Notes: generated by a model from the letters alone, not told the origin. 31,029 bases of DNA from Aquabacter sp040755535 (GCA_040755535.1 JBFMAV010000054.1:1-31029); one strand, 5' to 3'; shown: positions 7,574 through 14,485, counted from the first letter of the stretch. A program made the numbers and translations.

Positions 7574-7597
7574 GGCGGCGCGATCAGGCGCGCCGCC
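7574..7597. terminator. Bidirectional hairpin between FNT and MaoC genes
   Basis: GGCGGCGCG and CGCGCCGCC form a nine-base-pair stem with a six-base loop (ATCAGG). It starts one base after the FNT stop and includes the stop codon of the converging MaoC-like gene. With only ten bases between the two coding regions, this hairpin is the only candidate terminator for both. Confidence 0.6.
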
Positions 7598-8057
7598 GCA
7601 CGAAGACGATGCTCTCGAAGTCGAACACCAGATCGCCATGCTGGTTGGTGCCGGTGTTGTAGGCCATGAGGAGGCCCCATTCCGGCTTGGACTTGGAGGG
7701 CACCTTCTCGCGCACCTCGGTCGCATAGGTGATGGTGTCCCCGGCATAGACCGGCTTCAGCCAGCGCATGTTCTTGAAACCGGGGGAGGGGCCGAAGGCG
7801 GGCACGTCCTCGCCGCGCGCCGTGCGCTCGGCGGCGTCCTGTGTGCGTTCGGCCACGAGGCATTTCATCCAGCAGGCGGCGGTATGCCAGCCGGAGGCGA
7901 CGAGGTCGCCGAAATGGGTGCGCTTGGCGGCCTCGTCATCCACATGGAAGCTTTGCGGATCATAGGCCTGCGCGAAGGCGATGATCTCCTCGCGGGTGAA
8001 ATGGTGGGTGCCGAGCGTGCGGCGCGCGCCCACCGTGATGTCGTCGAAATAGCTCAT
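7584..8057 (-). CDS. MaoC-like (R)-hydratase/dehydratase, second of a pair
   Basis: A 157-residue single hot-dog-fold protein of the MaoC/PhaJ hydratase group, which adds or removes water across a 2-enoyl-CoA double bond. The catalytic Asp-His pair of the hydratase motif is present: Asp33 and His38 in YDPQSFHVD, followed by the LVASGWHTA helix. The C-terminal half carries PVYAGDTI and KSKPEWGLL, typical of the family. It starts inside the end of the preceding MaoC gene (ATGA overlap at 8054-8057), so the two proteins are made together and may form a heterodimer. The CoA substrate cannot be deduced. Confidence 0.88.
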   Translation of the reverse strand: MSYFDDITVGARRTLGTHHFTREEIIAFAQAYDPQSFHVDDEAAKRTHFGDLVASGWHTAACWMKCLVAERTQDAAERTARGEDVPAFGPSPGFKNMRWLKPVYAGDTITYATEVREKVPSKSKPEWGLLMAYNTGTNQHGDLVFDFESIVFVRRRA

Positions 8058-8518
8058 GCGAGGCGCGCTCCCGGATTGCGGCGGGCGAACAGGATGACCA
8101 GCGTCTCCTCGCTCGCCACCTCGCCGGTGGACTTCAGGAGTTCGAGCTTGAGCGTGACAAGGCCCATGTCCGGCTTGCTCTTGGAGGTGCGGCTCTCCAG
8201 CACGGTGCGGCGCAAGGAGAGAACGTCGCCGGGAAAGATCGGCGCCTTCCACTTCACCTCGCTCACCCCCGGCGAGCCGCGTCCGGAGGAATTGAGCAGG
8301 AAGGCCTCGCACATCAGCTTCTGCATGATGGCGCAGGCGTGCCAGCCGGAGGCGGCGAGCGCCCCGAGCATGGAGGCGGCGCCGGCGGCCTTGTCCAGAT
8401 GCATGGGCTGGGGATCGAACTGGCGGGCGAAATCGAGGATTTCCGCCTCGGTGACGGTGTAGGACCCATAGGTCTTCACATCGCGTTCGACGAAGTCCTC
8501 GAAGAAGAGACTTGGCAC
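8054..8518 (-). CDS. MaoC-like (R)-hydratase/dehydratase, first of a pair
   Basis: A 154-residue MaoC-family hot-dog protein and paralogue of the gene it overlaps. Asp35 and His40 lie in FDPQPMHLD and are followed by LAASGWHAC. PIFPGDVLSL and KSKPDMGLV align with the same places in the partner. I choose the GTG at 8518 as start because GGGGAGGA lies six bases upstream; upstream ATG codons in the open frame belong to non-protein-like sequence. Tandem, translationally coupled MaoC genes often encode subunits of one enzyme. Relatives occur in fatty-acid, polyhydroxyalkanoate and dicarboxyl-CoA pathways. Confidence 0.85.
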   Translation of the reverse strand: MPSLFFEDFVERDVKTYGSYTVTEAEILDFARQFDPQPMHLDKAAGAASMLGALAASGWHACAIMQKLMCEAFLLNSSGRGSPGVSEVKWKAPIFPGDVLSLRRTVLESRTSKSKPDMGLVTLKLELLKSTGEVASEETLVILFARRNPGARLA

Positions 8519-8603
8519 GCGGTCCTCCCCGGTCGTTTTCGCTGTCTTACACGCTCGCGAAGCGACAGGGGAGGGGGACGCGCGTGCGAAAGCGCGGCGG
8601 CGG

Positions 8604-9218
8604 TCACATCTGCCGTGAGGTCCCTTGGTATGAATGCGGCGCGCTTGAGCATCCGGCGGCAGCGGAAAGGGCAGCGGTGTCCGCATGCCCTTCGGGATCG
8701 GGAACCAGATGGCGAAGCGGGTCGAAGCCGCCGATGTGGCAGGCCCAGGCATAGCCAACCAGCATCCCCTTGGCTTTCGGCAGGACCCAGAGGGCGATGG
8801 TGAGGCCGATGAGCTCGCAGAGCAGGAGTTCGGCCCACAGCCTCATGCCGCCGAACATCTCCAGGACGCCGGCCACGAGACAGGCGGCGCCGAGGGCCAC
8901 GGGAATGGCGACCAGTGGCGTCGCATTGGCGACGCGAGCCGGCGAGAAGGGCTCGCCGCACGCGGGGCAGCGGTCGTTCAGGTCCAAATAGGACTGGAAC
9001 AGACCGCCTTTGCCGCAGCATGGACAAAGGCCGTTCCAGCCATGCGCCATGGCCTGTGGCACGGGGCGGGGCGGATTGAAGCCGTTGGTCGCGTAGATGG
9101 GACGCGGATATCCGCCTTCGCCGCGCGCGGCGCGCCAGGAAAAGGAAGGCACAAGGTGCGGACGAGCAGGAGGCTTCGCCGGCTCGCGCAGGGCGGCGCC
9201 GTGGGGAAAGTCAGGCAT
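8604..9218 (-). CDS. DUF983 zinc-ribbon membrane protein
   Basis: A member of the DUF983 family of unknown function. A treble-clef-like zinc ribbon (Cys65, Cys68, Cys84 and Cys87 in CPCCGKG and CPACGEP) is followed by two hydrophobic segments around residues 98-150, the second in LLLCELIGLTIALWVLPKAKG, and by the conserved YAWACHIGGFDP. Family members often sit near cytochrome oxidase or CoA-metabolism genes. The start is uncertain: the ATG at 9218 gives 204 residues with a proline-rich N-terminal tail of 56 residues, whereas an internal ATG at 9050 (MAHGWNG) would give 148 residues, closer to usual length. Neither has a strong ribosome-binding site. Confidence 0.75.
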   Translation of the reverse strand: MPDFPHGAALREPAKPPARPHLVPSFSWRAARGEGGYPRPIYATNGFNPPRPVPQAMAHGWNGLCPCCGKGGLFQSYLDLNDRCPACGEPFSPARVANATPLVAIPVALGAACLVAGVLEMFGGMRLWAELLLCELIGLTIALWVLPKAKGMLVGYAWACHIGGFDPLRHLVPDPEGHADTAALSAAAGCSSAPHSYQGTSRQM

Positions 9219-9291
9219 GTCTATGTTCCGGAGGGGCCAATCTGGCCATGGACGGAAGGCGGGCGCTTTCACGCGCTCGCGCCGGCTCGGC

Positions 9292-9675
9292 TCAAGCGAG
9301 CGTGGCCGGTGGTCCCCGGGCGGGATGGGCCTTCTGCGGAGCCACCCCGCGGGGCGCCGAGGCCTCCGGAAGGAGCGGCAGGAGGGAAAAGACGACGGGG
9401 GCGGCAAGTCCCGCCGCAGCCGGAGGCAGACCTGTCGCGGCCGTCAGCAGGCAGGCGGCGCAGACCGGCGTCGGTGCATGGGTGCCTGACGGGGCTTCAT
9501 CCTTGCCAAGGCAGATGTCCGGGAGGTAGCCATCCGGCAGAGCGTAGGCCGACAGGTCCTGTGGGACGCCTTGCGCGGCCGAGGGCATATGCGCGAAGCC
9601 GAGGAGCAGCATGGCCAACGCATAAAGCGCCGCCGCCCCAAGCCTCCACCGCTGATCCCTGAGCCCCGCGAACAT
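9292..9675 (-). CDS. Small exported Cys-containing protein, DUF2946-like
   Basis: A 127-residue protein with an N-terminal hydrophobic segment (about residues 12-28, ending near HMPSAAQG) that looks like a signal anchor or signal peptide. It is followed by a region with Cys55, His66, Cys72 and Cys75 (HAPTPVCAACLL) and then a second hydrophobic stretch. The VCAACLL pattern after a His is reminiscent of DUF2946-type proteins found near metal genes, but I would not go beyond that. The ATG at 9675 is preferred (GGAAG eight bases upstream) over a GTG at 9693. The C-terminus is rich in Pro and Ala. It is transcribed toward the DUF983 gene, 73 bases away. Confidence 0.55.
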   Translation of the reverse strand: MFAGLRDQRWRLGAAALYALAMLLLGFAHMPSAAQGVPQDLSAYALPDGYLPDICLGKDEAPSGTHAPTPVCAACLLTAATGLPPAAAGLAAPVVFSLLPLLPEASAPRGVAPQKAHPARGPPATLA

Positions 9676-9737
9676 GCTCCGCTTCTTCCGCACCGCACGG
9701 CCAGGGTCAAGCCTCGGGCGTCAACGGATGCGTCCGT

Positions 9738-9767
9738 GCGTCAGCCTGTCCGGGGACAGGCCGACGC
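9738..9767 (-). terminator. Hairpin downstream of ychF
   Basis: GCCTGTCC and GGACAGGC form an eight-base-pair stem around a two-base centre. The stem extends past one A-C mismatch with GCGTC/GACGC, giving thirteen paired bases over 30 nucleotides. It lies 26 bases beyond the ychF stop and 62 bases before the next minus-strand gene. It probably ends or attenuates the rplY-pth-ychF transcript. No U-tract is visible. Confidence 0.55.
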
Positions 9768-9792
9768 GAGACCGGTCTGAGGTGGGTCGCCC

Positions 9793-10890
9793 TCAGTTCG
9801 CGAACCGGAAATGCAGGACGTCGCCATCCTGCACCACATATTCCTTGCCTTCCAGGCGCAGCCGCCCGGCATCGCGCGCGCCCGCCTCGCCCTTGTTCTT
9901 GACATAGTCGTCATAGGCGATGGTTTCCGAGCGGATGAAACCCTTCTCGAAGTCGGAATGGATCACGCCTGCCGCCGCCGGCGCCTTGGTGCCGCGCGTG
10001 ATGGTCCAGGCGCGGGCTTCCTTGGGGCCGACGGTGAAATAGGTGACGAGCTGGAGCAGGTCATAGCCCGCGCGGATCACGCGGTTGAGGCCCGGCTCGT
10101 CCAGTTCGATGGCGTCCAGATAGTCCTTCTGCTCCTCGGGCGGCAGCACCGCGATCTCGCTCTCGATCTTGGCGGACACCACGACGGCCTTGGCGCCCTC
10201 GGCGGCGGCGCGCGCAAATACCTGGGCGGAGAGGGAATTGCCTTCCTTGGCGGAGGCTTCCTCCACGTTGCACACATAGAGGACGGGCTTTGCCGTCATC
10301 AGGCCGAGCATGTCGAAGGCCTTCTCTTCCTCGGCCTTGCGCTCCACCAGCCGCGCGGGCTTGCCGTCGCGCAGCAGCACCAGGGCGCGCTGCATGAGGT
10401 CGAGGCTTTCCTTGGCCTCCTTGTCGCCGCCCTTGGCCTTCTTCTCCAAGGCGGCGGCGCGCTTTTCCAGGCTTTCGAGGTCAGCCAGCATCAGCTCGGT
10501 CTCGATGGTCTCGATATCGTCCACGGGGGAGACCTTGCCCTCCACATGGGTCACGTCGCCATCCTCGAAGCAGCGCACCACATGGGCGATGGCATCGCAT
10601 TCGCGGATATTGGCGAGGAACTGGTTGCCGAGGCCCTCGCCCTTGGAGGCGCCGCGCACGAGGCCCGCAATGTCCACGAAGGTCAGGCGGGTGGGAATGA
10701 TCTGGCCCGAGCCGGCAATGGCCGCGAGCGCGTCCAGGCGCGGGTCAGGCACCGCCACTTCGCCCACATTGGGCTCGATGGTGCAGAAGGGATAATTGGC
10801 CGCCTGCGCCGCGGCGGTCTGCGTCAGCGCGTTGAACAGGGTGGACTTGCCGACGTTGGGCAGGCCGACGATGCCGCATTTGAAGCCCAT
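9793..10890 (-). CDS. ychF: Redox-regulated ATPase YchF (OLA1 family)
   Basis: A 365-residue cytoplasmic P-loop protein of the Obg-related YchF/OLA1 family, which prefers ATP over GTP and binds ribosomes. It has the P-loop GLPNVGKST (residues 9-17), NYPFCTIEPN, the G3 region VDIAGLVRGASKGEGLGNQF with the family's hydrophobic residue instead of a catalytic Gln, the altered G4 motif CNVEE, and a C-terminal TGS domain ending in GDVLHFRFAN. Length is normal. It is the last gene of the run rplY-pth-(vapB-vapC)-ychF and starts 13 bases after the VapC-like stop, so it is likely co-transcribed with the pair. Confidence 0.97.
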   Translation of the reverse strand: MGFKCGIVGLPNVGKSTLFNALTQTAAAQAANYPFCTIEPNVGEVAVPDPRLDALAAIAGSGQIIPTRLTFVDIAGLVRGASKGEGLGNQFLANIRECDAIAHVVRCFEDGDVTHVEGKVSPVDDIETIETELMLADLESLEKRAAALEKKAKGGDKEAKESLDLMQRALVLLRDGKPARLVERKAEEEKAFDMLGLMTAKPVLYVCNVEEASAKEGNSLSAQVFARAAAEGAKAVVVSAKIESEIAVLPPEEQKDYLDAIELDEPGLNRVIRAGYDLLQLVTYFTVGPKEARAWTITRGTKAPAAAGVIHSDFEKGFIRSETIAYDDYVKNKGEAGARDAGRLRLEGKEYVVQDGDVLHFRFAN

Positions 10891-10903
10891 CTTGCGCGAT
10901 CTC

Positions 10904-11431
10904 TCAGCGTTCTTTGAAGGTGGTGAAAAGGGGTTCGATATCCGTGAGGAAAGGGTTCACCACGAGGGTCCGCTCGTGCGAGAGGCCGTCCTCCAGATCC
11001 TCGCTGACGAGGATCCGGCATTCCGCCGCCTGGGCCGAGGCGATCAGCAGGCAGTGCGCCCACGGCAAATGCAGGCGGTCTTCCACCCGGAAGGCGCGGT
11101 CCATCAGTTCCAGCGGGCCGGCGGAGCGGCAGGCGGGCATGAGGTCGCCCAGATACGCGCGCAGCGTATCGCGCGGCAGCAGCGGAAAGCGCCGCCGGGC
11201 ATCGCCATACAATTCACCCAGGACCTGCGGGCTCACCACCAGTTCGCCATTTCGGCGAATGGAGCGCAGGCTATGGCGCGCCATCGCCCTCTTGCGGGCT
11301 TCCGAGCGGTCCTGGAGATAGAGCAGGATCGGTGCATCCACGAAGCACCGAACCGGCGCCATCGCGCGTGGCGTCGGCCTCTCGGCCAGCCTCCGCAGCG
11401 TTCCCTTCAGCGCCTCCTGGGCCGTGCTCAT
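10904..11431 (-). CDS. PIN-domain protein, VapC-like, with altered active site
   Basis: PIN domains of VapC toxins are Mg-dependent ribonucleases with four acidic residues. Here the first (Asp32 in FVDAPILLYLQD), second (Glu73 in VLGELYGD) and fourth (Asp145 in LVSEDL) are present. The third, normally Asp in a WDA-like motif, aligns with His126 in LPWAHCLLIASA. The usual Asn two residues after the first Asp is Pro34. Activity is therefore doubtful. The frame gives 175 residues; an internal ATG at 11362 (MAPVRCF) would give 152, nearer the normal PIN length, but has no better ribosome-binding site. It overlaps the upstream antitoxin-like frame by 161 bases. The pair sits between pth and ychF. 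Confidence 0.75.
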   Translation of the reverse strand: MSTAQEALKGTLRRLAERPTPRAMAPVRCFVDAPILLYLQDRSEARKRAMARHSLRSIRRNGELVVSPQVLGELYGDARRRFPLLPRDTLRAYLGDLMPACRSAGPLELMDRAFRVEDRLHLPWAHCLLIASAQAAECRILVSEDLEDGLSHERTLVVNPFLTDIEPLFTTFKER

Positions 11432-11645
11432 CTCGTGTCTCGTGCATCATGGCCGCGGGCGGGGCATTGCCCCAGCCGGGCCCGGAAAGCCAGCGGTCGA
11501 ACGGCGCCAGCGGGTCGGCATGGCCGCCCAGCGCCCGCGAGAGCTGCTCGGCCACGAATTTGGACAGGCTCACGCCCTCCCGGGCGGCTGCGAGCCGCGC
11601 CCGCGCCAGAAGGTCTTCCGACACGGTGATGGTGACGTTCTTCAT
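11271..11645 (-). CDS. Ribbon-helix-helix antitoxin-like protein (VapB-like)
   Basis: The first 45 residues are a typical CopG/ribbon-helix-helix antitoxin: an N-terminal strand MKNVTITVSEDL, then helices with RARLAAAREGVSLSKFVAEQLSRAL. This DNA-binding dimer would repress its own operon and, through its C-terminus, bind the PIN protein encoded next. GAGGGGG lies about six bases before the ATG at 11645. The frame runs for 124 residues, but the last 54 or so (after MMHETRDEHG) lie inside the PIN gene in another frame and look like shadow sequence. Either the antitoxin has an unusually long tail or a small deletion or insertion removed its original stop. The core up to about residue 70 is reliable. 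Confidence 0.7.
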   Translation of the reverse strand: MKNVTITVSEDLLARARLAAAREGVSLSKFVAEQLSRALGGHADPLAPFDRWLSGPGWGNAPPAAMMHETRDEHGPGGAEGNAAEAGREADATRDGAGSVLRGCTDPALSPGPLGSPQEGDGAP

Positions 11646-11718
11646 TCGCGGCCCCCTCGCGTCAAGAGTGCTGCGGTGCACCGGCCCCATTCGCAGCCAC
11701 AAACTGCGGAACGCGCCG

Positions 11719-12327
11719 CTATCCCCGCGCGCCTACTTCCTTCACGCCACCAAAGCCCTGCGCTTCCAGGAACAGATGCGCGCGGTTCTGAAATTCTTCC
11801 GGCCGCGCGGTGGTCAGCAACTCGGCCTGGTCGGCGCAGGCGGTGCACAGCGCATCCACCCAAGGCTGCTCCGACTTGGCGAAATCGTTCAGCACATAAG
11901 CGTGCACCAGCGTCTTGTCGCCGGGATGACCGATGCCGAGGCGCACCCGCCAATAGTCGTTGCCGCACTGAGCCGTGATGGAGCGCAGGCCATTATGCCC
12001 CGCATTGCCGCCGCCCTTCTTGATGCGCAGCTTGGCGGGGGCAAGGTCCAGCTCATCGTGAAACACCACGACCTTCTCAAGCGGAATCTTGTAGAAGCGC
12101 ATGGCTTCCGCCACCGCCCGCCCGCTCTCGTTCATGAAAGTTTCGGGCAGGAGCGCCAGCACCTTCTGGCCGCCGATCTCGCCTTCGCTCACCGCGCCCT
12201 GGAACCTGCGGCGCCACGGCGAGAGGCGATGGCGGCGGACGATCGCGTCCACCGCCATGAAGCCGATATTGTGCCGGTTTCCGGCATATTTCGCGCCGGG
12301 ATTGCCGAGCCCCGCAAAGAGATACAC
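11719..12327 (-). CDS. pth: Peptidyl-tRNA hydrolase
   Basis: A 202-residue bacterial Pth that releases tRNA from peptidyl-tRNA dropped by ribosomes. The family hallmarks are clear: GLGNPGAKYAGNRHNIGF with Asn9 and the catalytic His19, PETFMNESG with Asn66, the HDELDL motif with its catalytic Asp91, and GGGNAGHNGLRS with Asn112. Length is normal, with the usual alphaproteobacterial C-terminal tail. It starts 21 bases after the rplY stop, the standard rplY-pth gene order, and is very likely co-transcribed with it. Confidence 0.97.
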   Translation of the reverse strand: MYLFAGLGNPGAKYAGNRHNIGFMAVDAIVRRHRLSPWRRRFQGAVSEGEIGGQKVLALLPETFMNESGRAVAEAMRFYKIPLEKVVVFHDELDLAPAKLRIKKGGGNAGHNGLRSITAQCGNDYWRVRLGIGHPGDKTLVHAYVLNDFAKSEQPWVDALCTACADQAELLTTARPEEFQNRAHLFLEAQGFGGVKEVGARG

Positions 12328-12348
12328 GGCGTCCTCCGGCGCGTCAGA

Positions 12349-12966
12349 TCAGGCCTTCTCGGCCGCAGCCGCAGCGGCTTCCTCGGCCACCGCTTCCTTC
12401 AGGCCCGAGGGGGCCACGACGGTCGCGAGCGTGTCGTCGCCGGTGAGGGCGGAGACGGTGCCGGCGGGCAGCGTGAGGGCGGAGAGATGCAGGCTGTCGC
12501 CGATCTCAAGGCCCGTCAGGTCGGCCTCGATGAACTCGGGGATATGCTCGGCATCGGCGTCCAGCGTCACGGCATGGTGCACGATGTTGAGCGTGCCGCC
12601 GCGCTTCAGGCCGGGGGACTTTTCCTGGTTGACGAAGTGCACGGGCACTTCGACCGACACATGGGCGCCGGCGGACACGCGCAGGAAGTCGACGTGCAGC
12701 GGATGATCCTTCACCGGATCCAGCTGGTAGTCGCGCGGAATCACGCGGTGGCGCTTGCCGTCCACCTCGATCACGAACAGCGTCGTCAGGAAGTGGCCCG
12801 CATAGATGGTGCGGGTGATTTCCTTGTTGTCGAGCGAGATCGTGATGGGATCCTGCTTCTCACCGTAAATCACGGCGGGCACGCGTCCGGCACGGCGCTC
12901 TTCACGGGCGGCCCCCTTGCCGGCCCGCGGGCGCGCCACAGCCTTCAGTTCTTTGATGGCAGTCAT
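12349..12966 (-). CDS. rplY: 50S ribosomal protein L25/general stress protein Ctc
   Basis: The long (205-residue, TL5/Ctc-type) form of ribosomal protein L25, which binds 5S rRNA. The N-terminal domain has RPRAGKGAARE, GRVPAVIYG and HRVIPRDYQLDPVKDHPLHVDFLRV. The C-terminal TL5 domain contains PVHFVNQEKSPGLKRGG, and the protein ends in an Ala/Glu-rich tail. It heads the operon with pth and ychF. A good minus-strand promoter at 13081-13109 and a leader of about 107 bases with a strong hairpin precede it, which suggests control at the RNA level. Confidence 0.97.
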   Translation of the reverse strand: MTAIKELKAVARPRAGKGAAREERRAGRVPAVIYGEKQDPITISLDNKEITRTIYAGHFLTTLFVIEVDGKRHRVIPRDYQLDPVKDHPLHVDFLRVSAGAHVSVEVPVHFVNQEKSPGLKRGGTLNIVHHAVTLDADAEHIPEFIEADLTGLEIGDSLHLSALTLPAGTVSALTGDDTLATVVAPSGLKEAVAEEAAAAAAEKA

Positions 12967-13004
12967 GGCACTGGTCCTAACATCTCATGGGTTCTAGAAT
13001 GGCC

Positions 13005-13026
13005 AATGGCCGCTCGCGCGGCCATT
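13005..13026 (-). promoter_or_regulatory. Leader hairpin upstream of rplY
   Basis: AATGGCCGC and GCGGCCATT form a perfect nine-base-pair stem with a four-base loop, about 40 bases before the rplY start and inside the predicted 5' untranslated leader. Ribosomal protein genes are often controlled by such leader structures through binding of their own product. Whether L25 binds here is inference. Confidence 0.5.
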
Positions 13027-13080
13027 CGGCTTTCTTCGGCCCGCACGCCTCCAGGGGGGCGCATGCGGCACGAACGCGGG

Positions 13081-13109
13081 CTTATAGCCGCGAAGCCTTG
13101 GAAACGCAA
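13081..13109 (-). promoter_or_regulatory. Sigma-70-type promoter of the rplY-pth-ychF operon
   Basis: On the minus strand TTGCGT (13104-13109) and TATAAG (13081-13086) are separated by exactly 17 bases, a good housekeeping promoter. Transcription would start near 13074, leaving a leader of about 107 nucleotides before rplY. The -35 element lies only 14 bases from the plus-strand cytochrome start codon, so the two divergent genes share this short region. Confidence 0.6.
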
Positions 13110-13122
13110 TGTCGGGGGGATC

Positions 13123-14127
13123 ATGAGGGCGGCAGGATTAGTGGCAGTGCTCGCGCTGCTTTGGGCGGCGCCGTGCGCCGCGCAGCCGGCGAGCGCCGCG
13201 CAGGGCGGGCGCGTGACGGTCTGGGACGTGCCGCAAATCGACATGCTGCCTAACGATGCGCAGGGCCGGCTGGTGCGGTTCGGCCGCTCCATCATTATGG
13301 AAACCCAAGCCCATATCGGCCCGGCCGCGCCGGAGGGCGCGCGCTATTCCGGCAACAATCTCGCTTGCGCGGACTGCCATCTCCACGCAGGCGTGAAGAA
13401 GTTCGGCCTGCCGCTGGTGGGGGCCAATGCCGACTTCCCCGCCTACAGCGCCCGGATCGGCGCCGACATCACGCTGGAGGAGCGGGTGAATTCCTGCATG
13501 ACACGCTCCATGAACGGGCGGCCCATGCCCGCGGACGCCCCGGCCATGCAGGCGCTGCTCGCCTATCTGACGACCCTCTCGCAAAACCTGCCCCCCGACG
13601 CGCGCATCGCCGGCGCCGGCGCCGGGGCGATGCCGGAACTCGACCGGGCGGCGGACCCGGCGAAGGGGGCGCAGGTGTTCCAGGCGCAGTGCGCAAAGTG
13701 TCACGGCCCCGATGGCGCCGGCGTCAAGCGCAACCCCGAGGACATGCGCTTTGGCTATGCCGTGCCCCCTCTTTTCGGCCCGGACAGCTTCAATGACGGC
13801 GCGGGCATGGCCCGGCTCATCACCGCCGCCAATTTCGTCCATTCCAACATGCCGGCGGGCACGGACTGGCTGATGCCCATCCTCTCGGTGGAGGAGAGCT
13901 GGGACGTGGCGGCCTTCCTGGTCTCCCAGCCCCGGCCGGCGCGCCCCGGTCTCGCGCGGGACTTCCCCGACCTCCTGCAAAAGCCGGTGGATGCGGCCTA
14001 TGGCCCCTATGCCGACGATTTCCCGCAGGCCCAGCATAAATATGGACCGTTCGCACCCATCCGCGCGGCCCTCGCGCGCCTGAAGGCGGAGCGCGGGACG
14101 GTCCCCAATCCCAATCTTTCACAGTGA
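13123..14127 (+). CDS. tsdA: Diheme cytochrome c, thiosulfate dehydrogenase TsdA-like
   Basis: A 334-residue periplasmic protein with a Sec signal peptide (about 1-21, cleaved near APCAAQ) and two heme c sites, CADCH (82-86) and CAKCH (190-194). It matches TsdA, which oxidises thiosulfate to tetrathionate or works in reverse. Between the hemes lies RVNSCMTRSMNGRPMP. Cys125 stands 39 residues after the first heme His, the position of the unusual axial Cys ligand of Allochromatium TsdA (His57 to Cys96). The His-to-second-heme spacing of 104 also agrees. HSNMPAG supplies a candidate Met243 ligand for heme 2. GGGGGGA precedes the ATG. No electron-acceptor gene such as tsdB adjoins it. Confidence 0.85.
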   Translation: MRAAGLVAVLALLWAAPCAAQPASAAQGGRVTVWDVPQIDMLPNDAQGRLVRFGRSIIMETQAHIGPAAPEGARYSGNNLACADCHLHAGVKKFGLPLVGANADFPAYSARIGADITLEERVNSCMTRSMNGRPMPADAPAMQALLAYLTTLSQNLPPDARIAGAGAGAMPELDRAADPAKGAQVFQAQCAKCHGPDGAGVKRNPEDMRFGYAVPPLFGPDSFNDGAGMARLITAANFVHSNMPAGTDWLMPILSVEESWDVAAFLVSQPRPARPGLARDFPDLLQKPVDAAYGPYADDFPQAQHKYGPFAPIRAALARLKAERGTVPNPNLSQ

Positions 14128-14137
14128 GCCGAACGGC

Positions 14138-14485
14138 ATGCGCGTCACCATCTACGGAATCAAGGCCTGCGACACCATGAAGAAGGCCCGTGCCTGGCTG
14201 GAGAGCCACGCCATCGCGGCCACCTTCCACGACTACAAGACCCAGGGCCTCGCGCCCGACTTGCTTGAGGGCTTCGTGGCGCAAGTGGGCTGGGAGGCGC
14301 TGCTCAACAGGTCCGGCACCACCTTCCGCAAGCTGCCCGACGCCGAGAAGGCCGACCTCGACCAGGCCAAGGCGACGGCCCTCATGCTGGCCCAGCCGTC
14401 CATGATCCGCCGCCCGGTCCTGGACGTGGATGGGCGGCTCACCGTGGGGTTCAAGCCGGAGGTCTATGAGCGGCTGTTCGGCTGA
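14138..14485 (+). CDS. ArsC/Spx-family protein, YffB-like
   Basis: A 115-residue thioredoxin-fold protein of the ArsC/Spx superfamily. It has a single N-terminal cysteine (Cys11 in YGIKACDTMKKA) and the family core HDYKTQGL, with RSGTTFRKL in the middle and SMIRRPVLDVDG near the end. This pattern is that of the YffB group, whose function is not established and which lacks the extra residues of true arsenate reductases. It starts only ten bases after the cytochrome stop, so the two are probably co-transcribed. A thiol-redox role beside a thiosulfate enzyme is plausible but is inference. Confidence 0.88.
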   Translation: MRVTIYGIKACDTMKKARAWLESHAIAATFHDYKTQGLAPDLLEGFVAQVGWEALLNRSGTTFRKLPDAEKADLDQAKATALMLAQPSMIRRPVLDVDGRLTVGFKPEVYERLFG

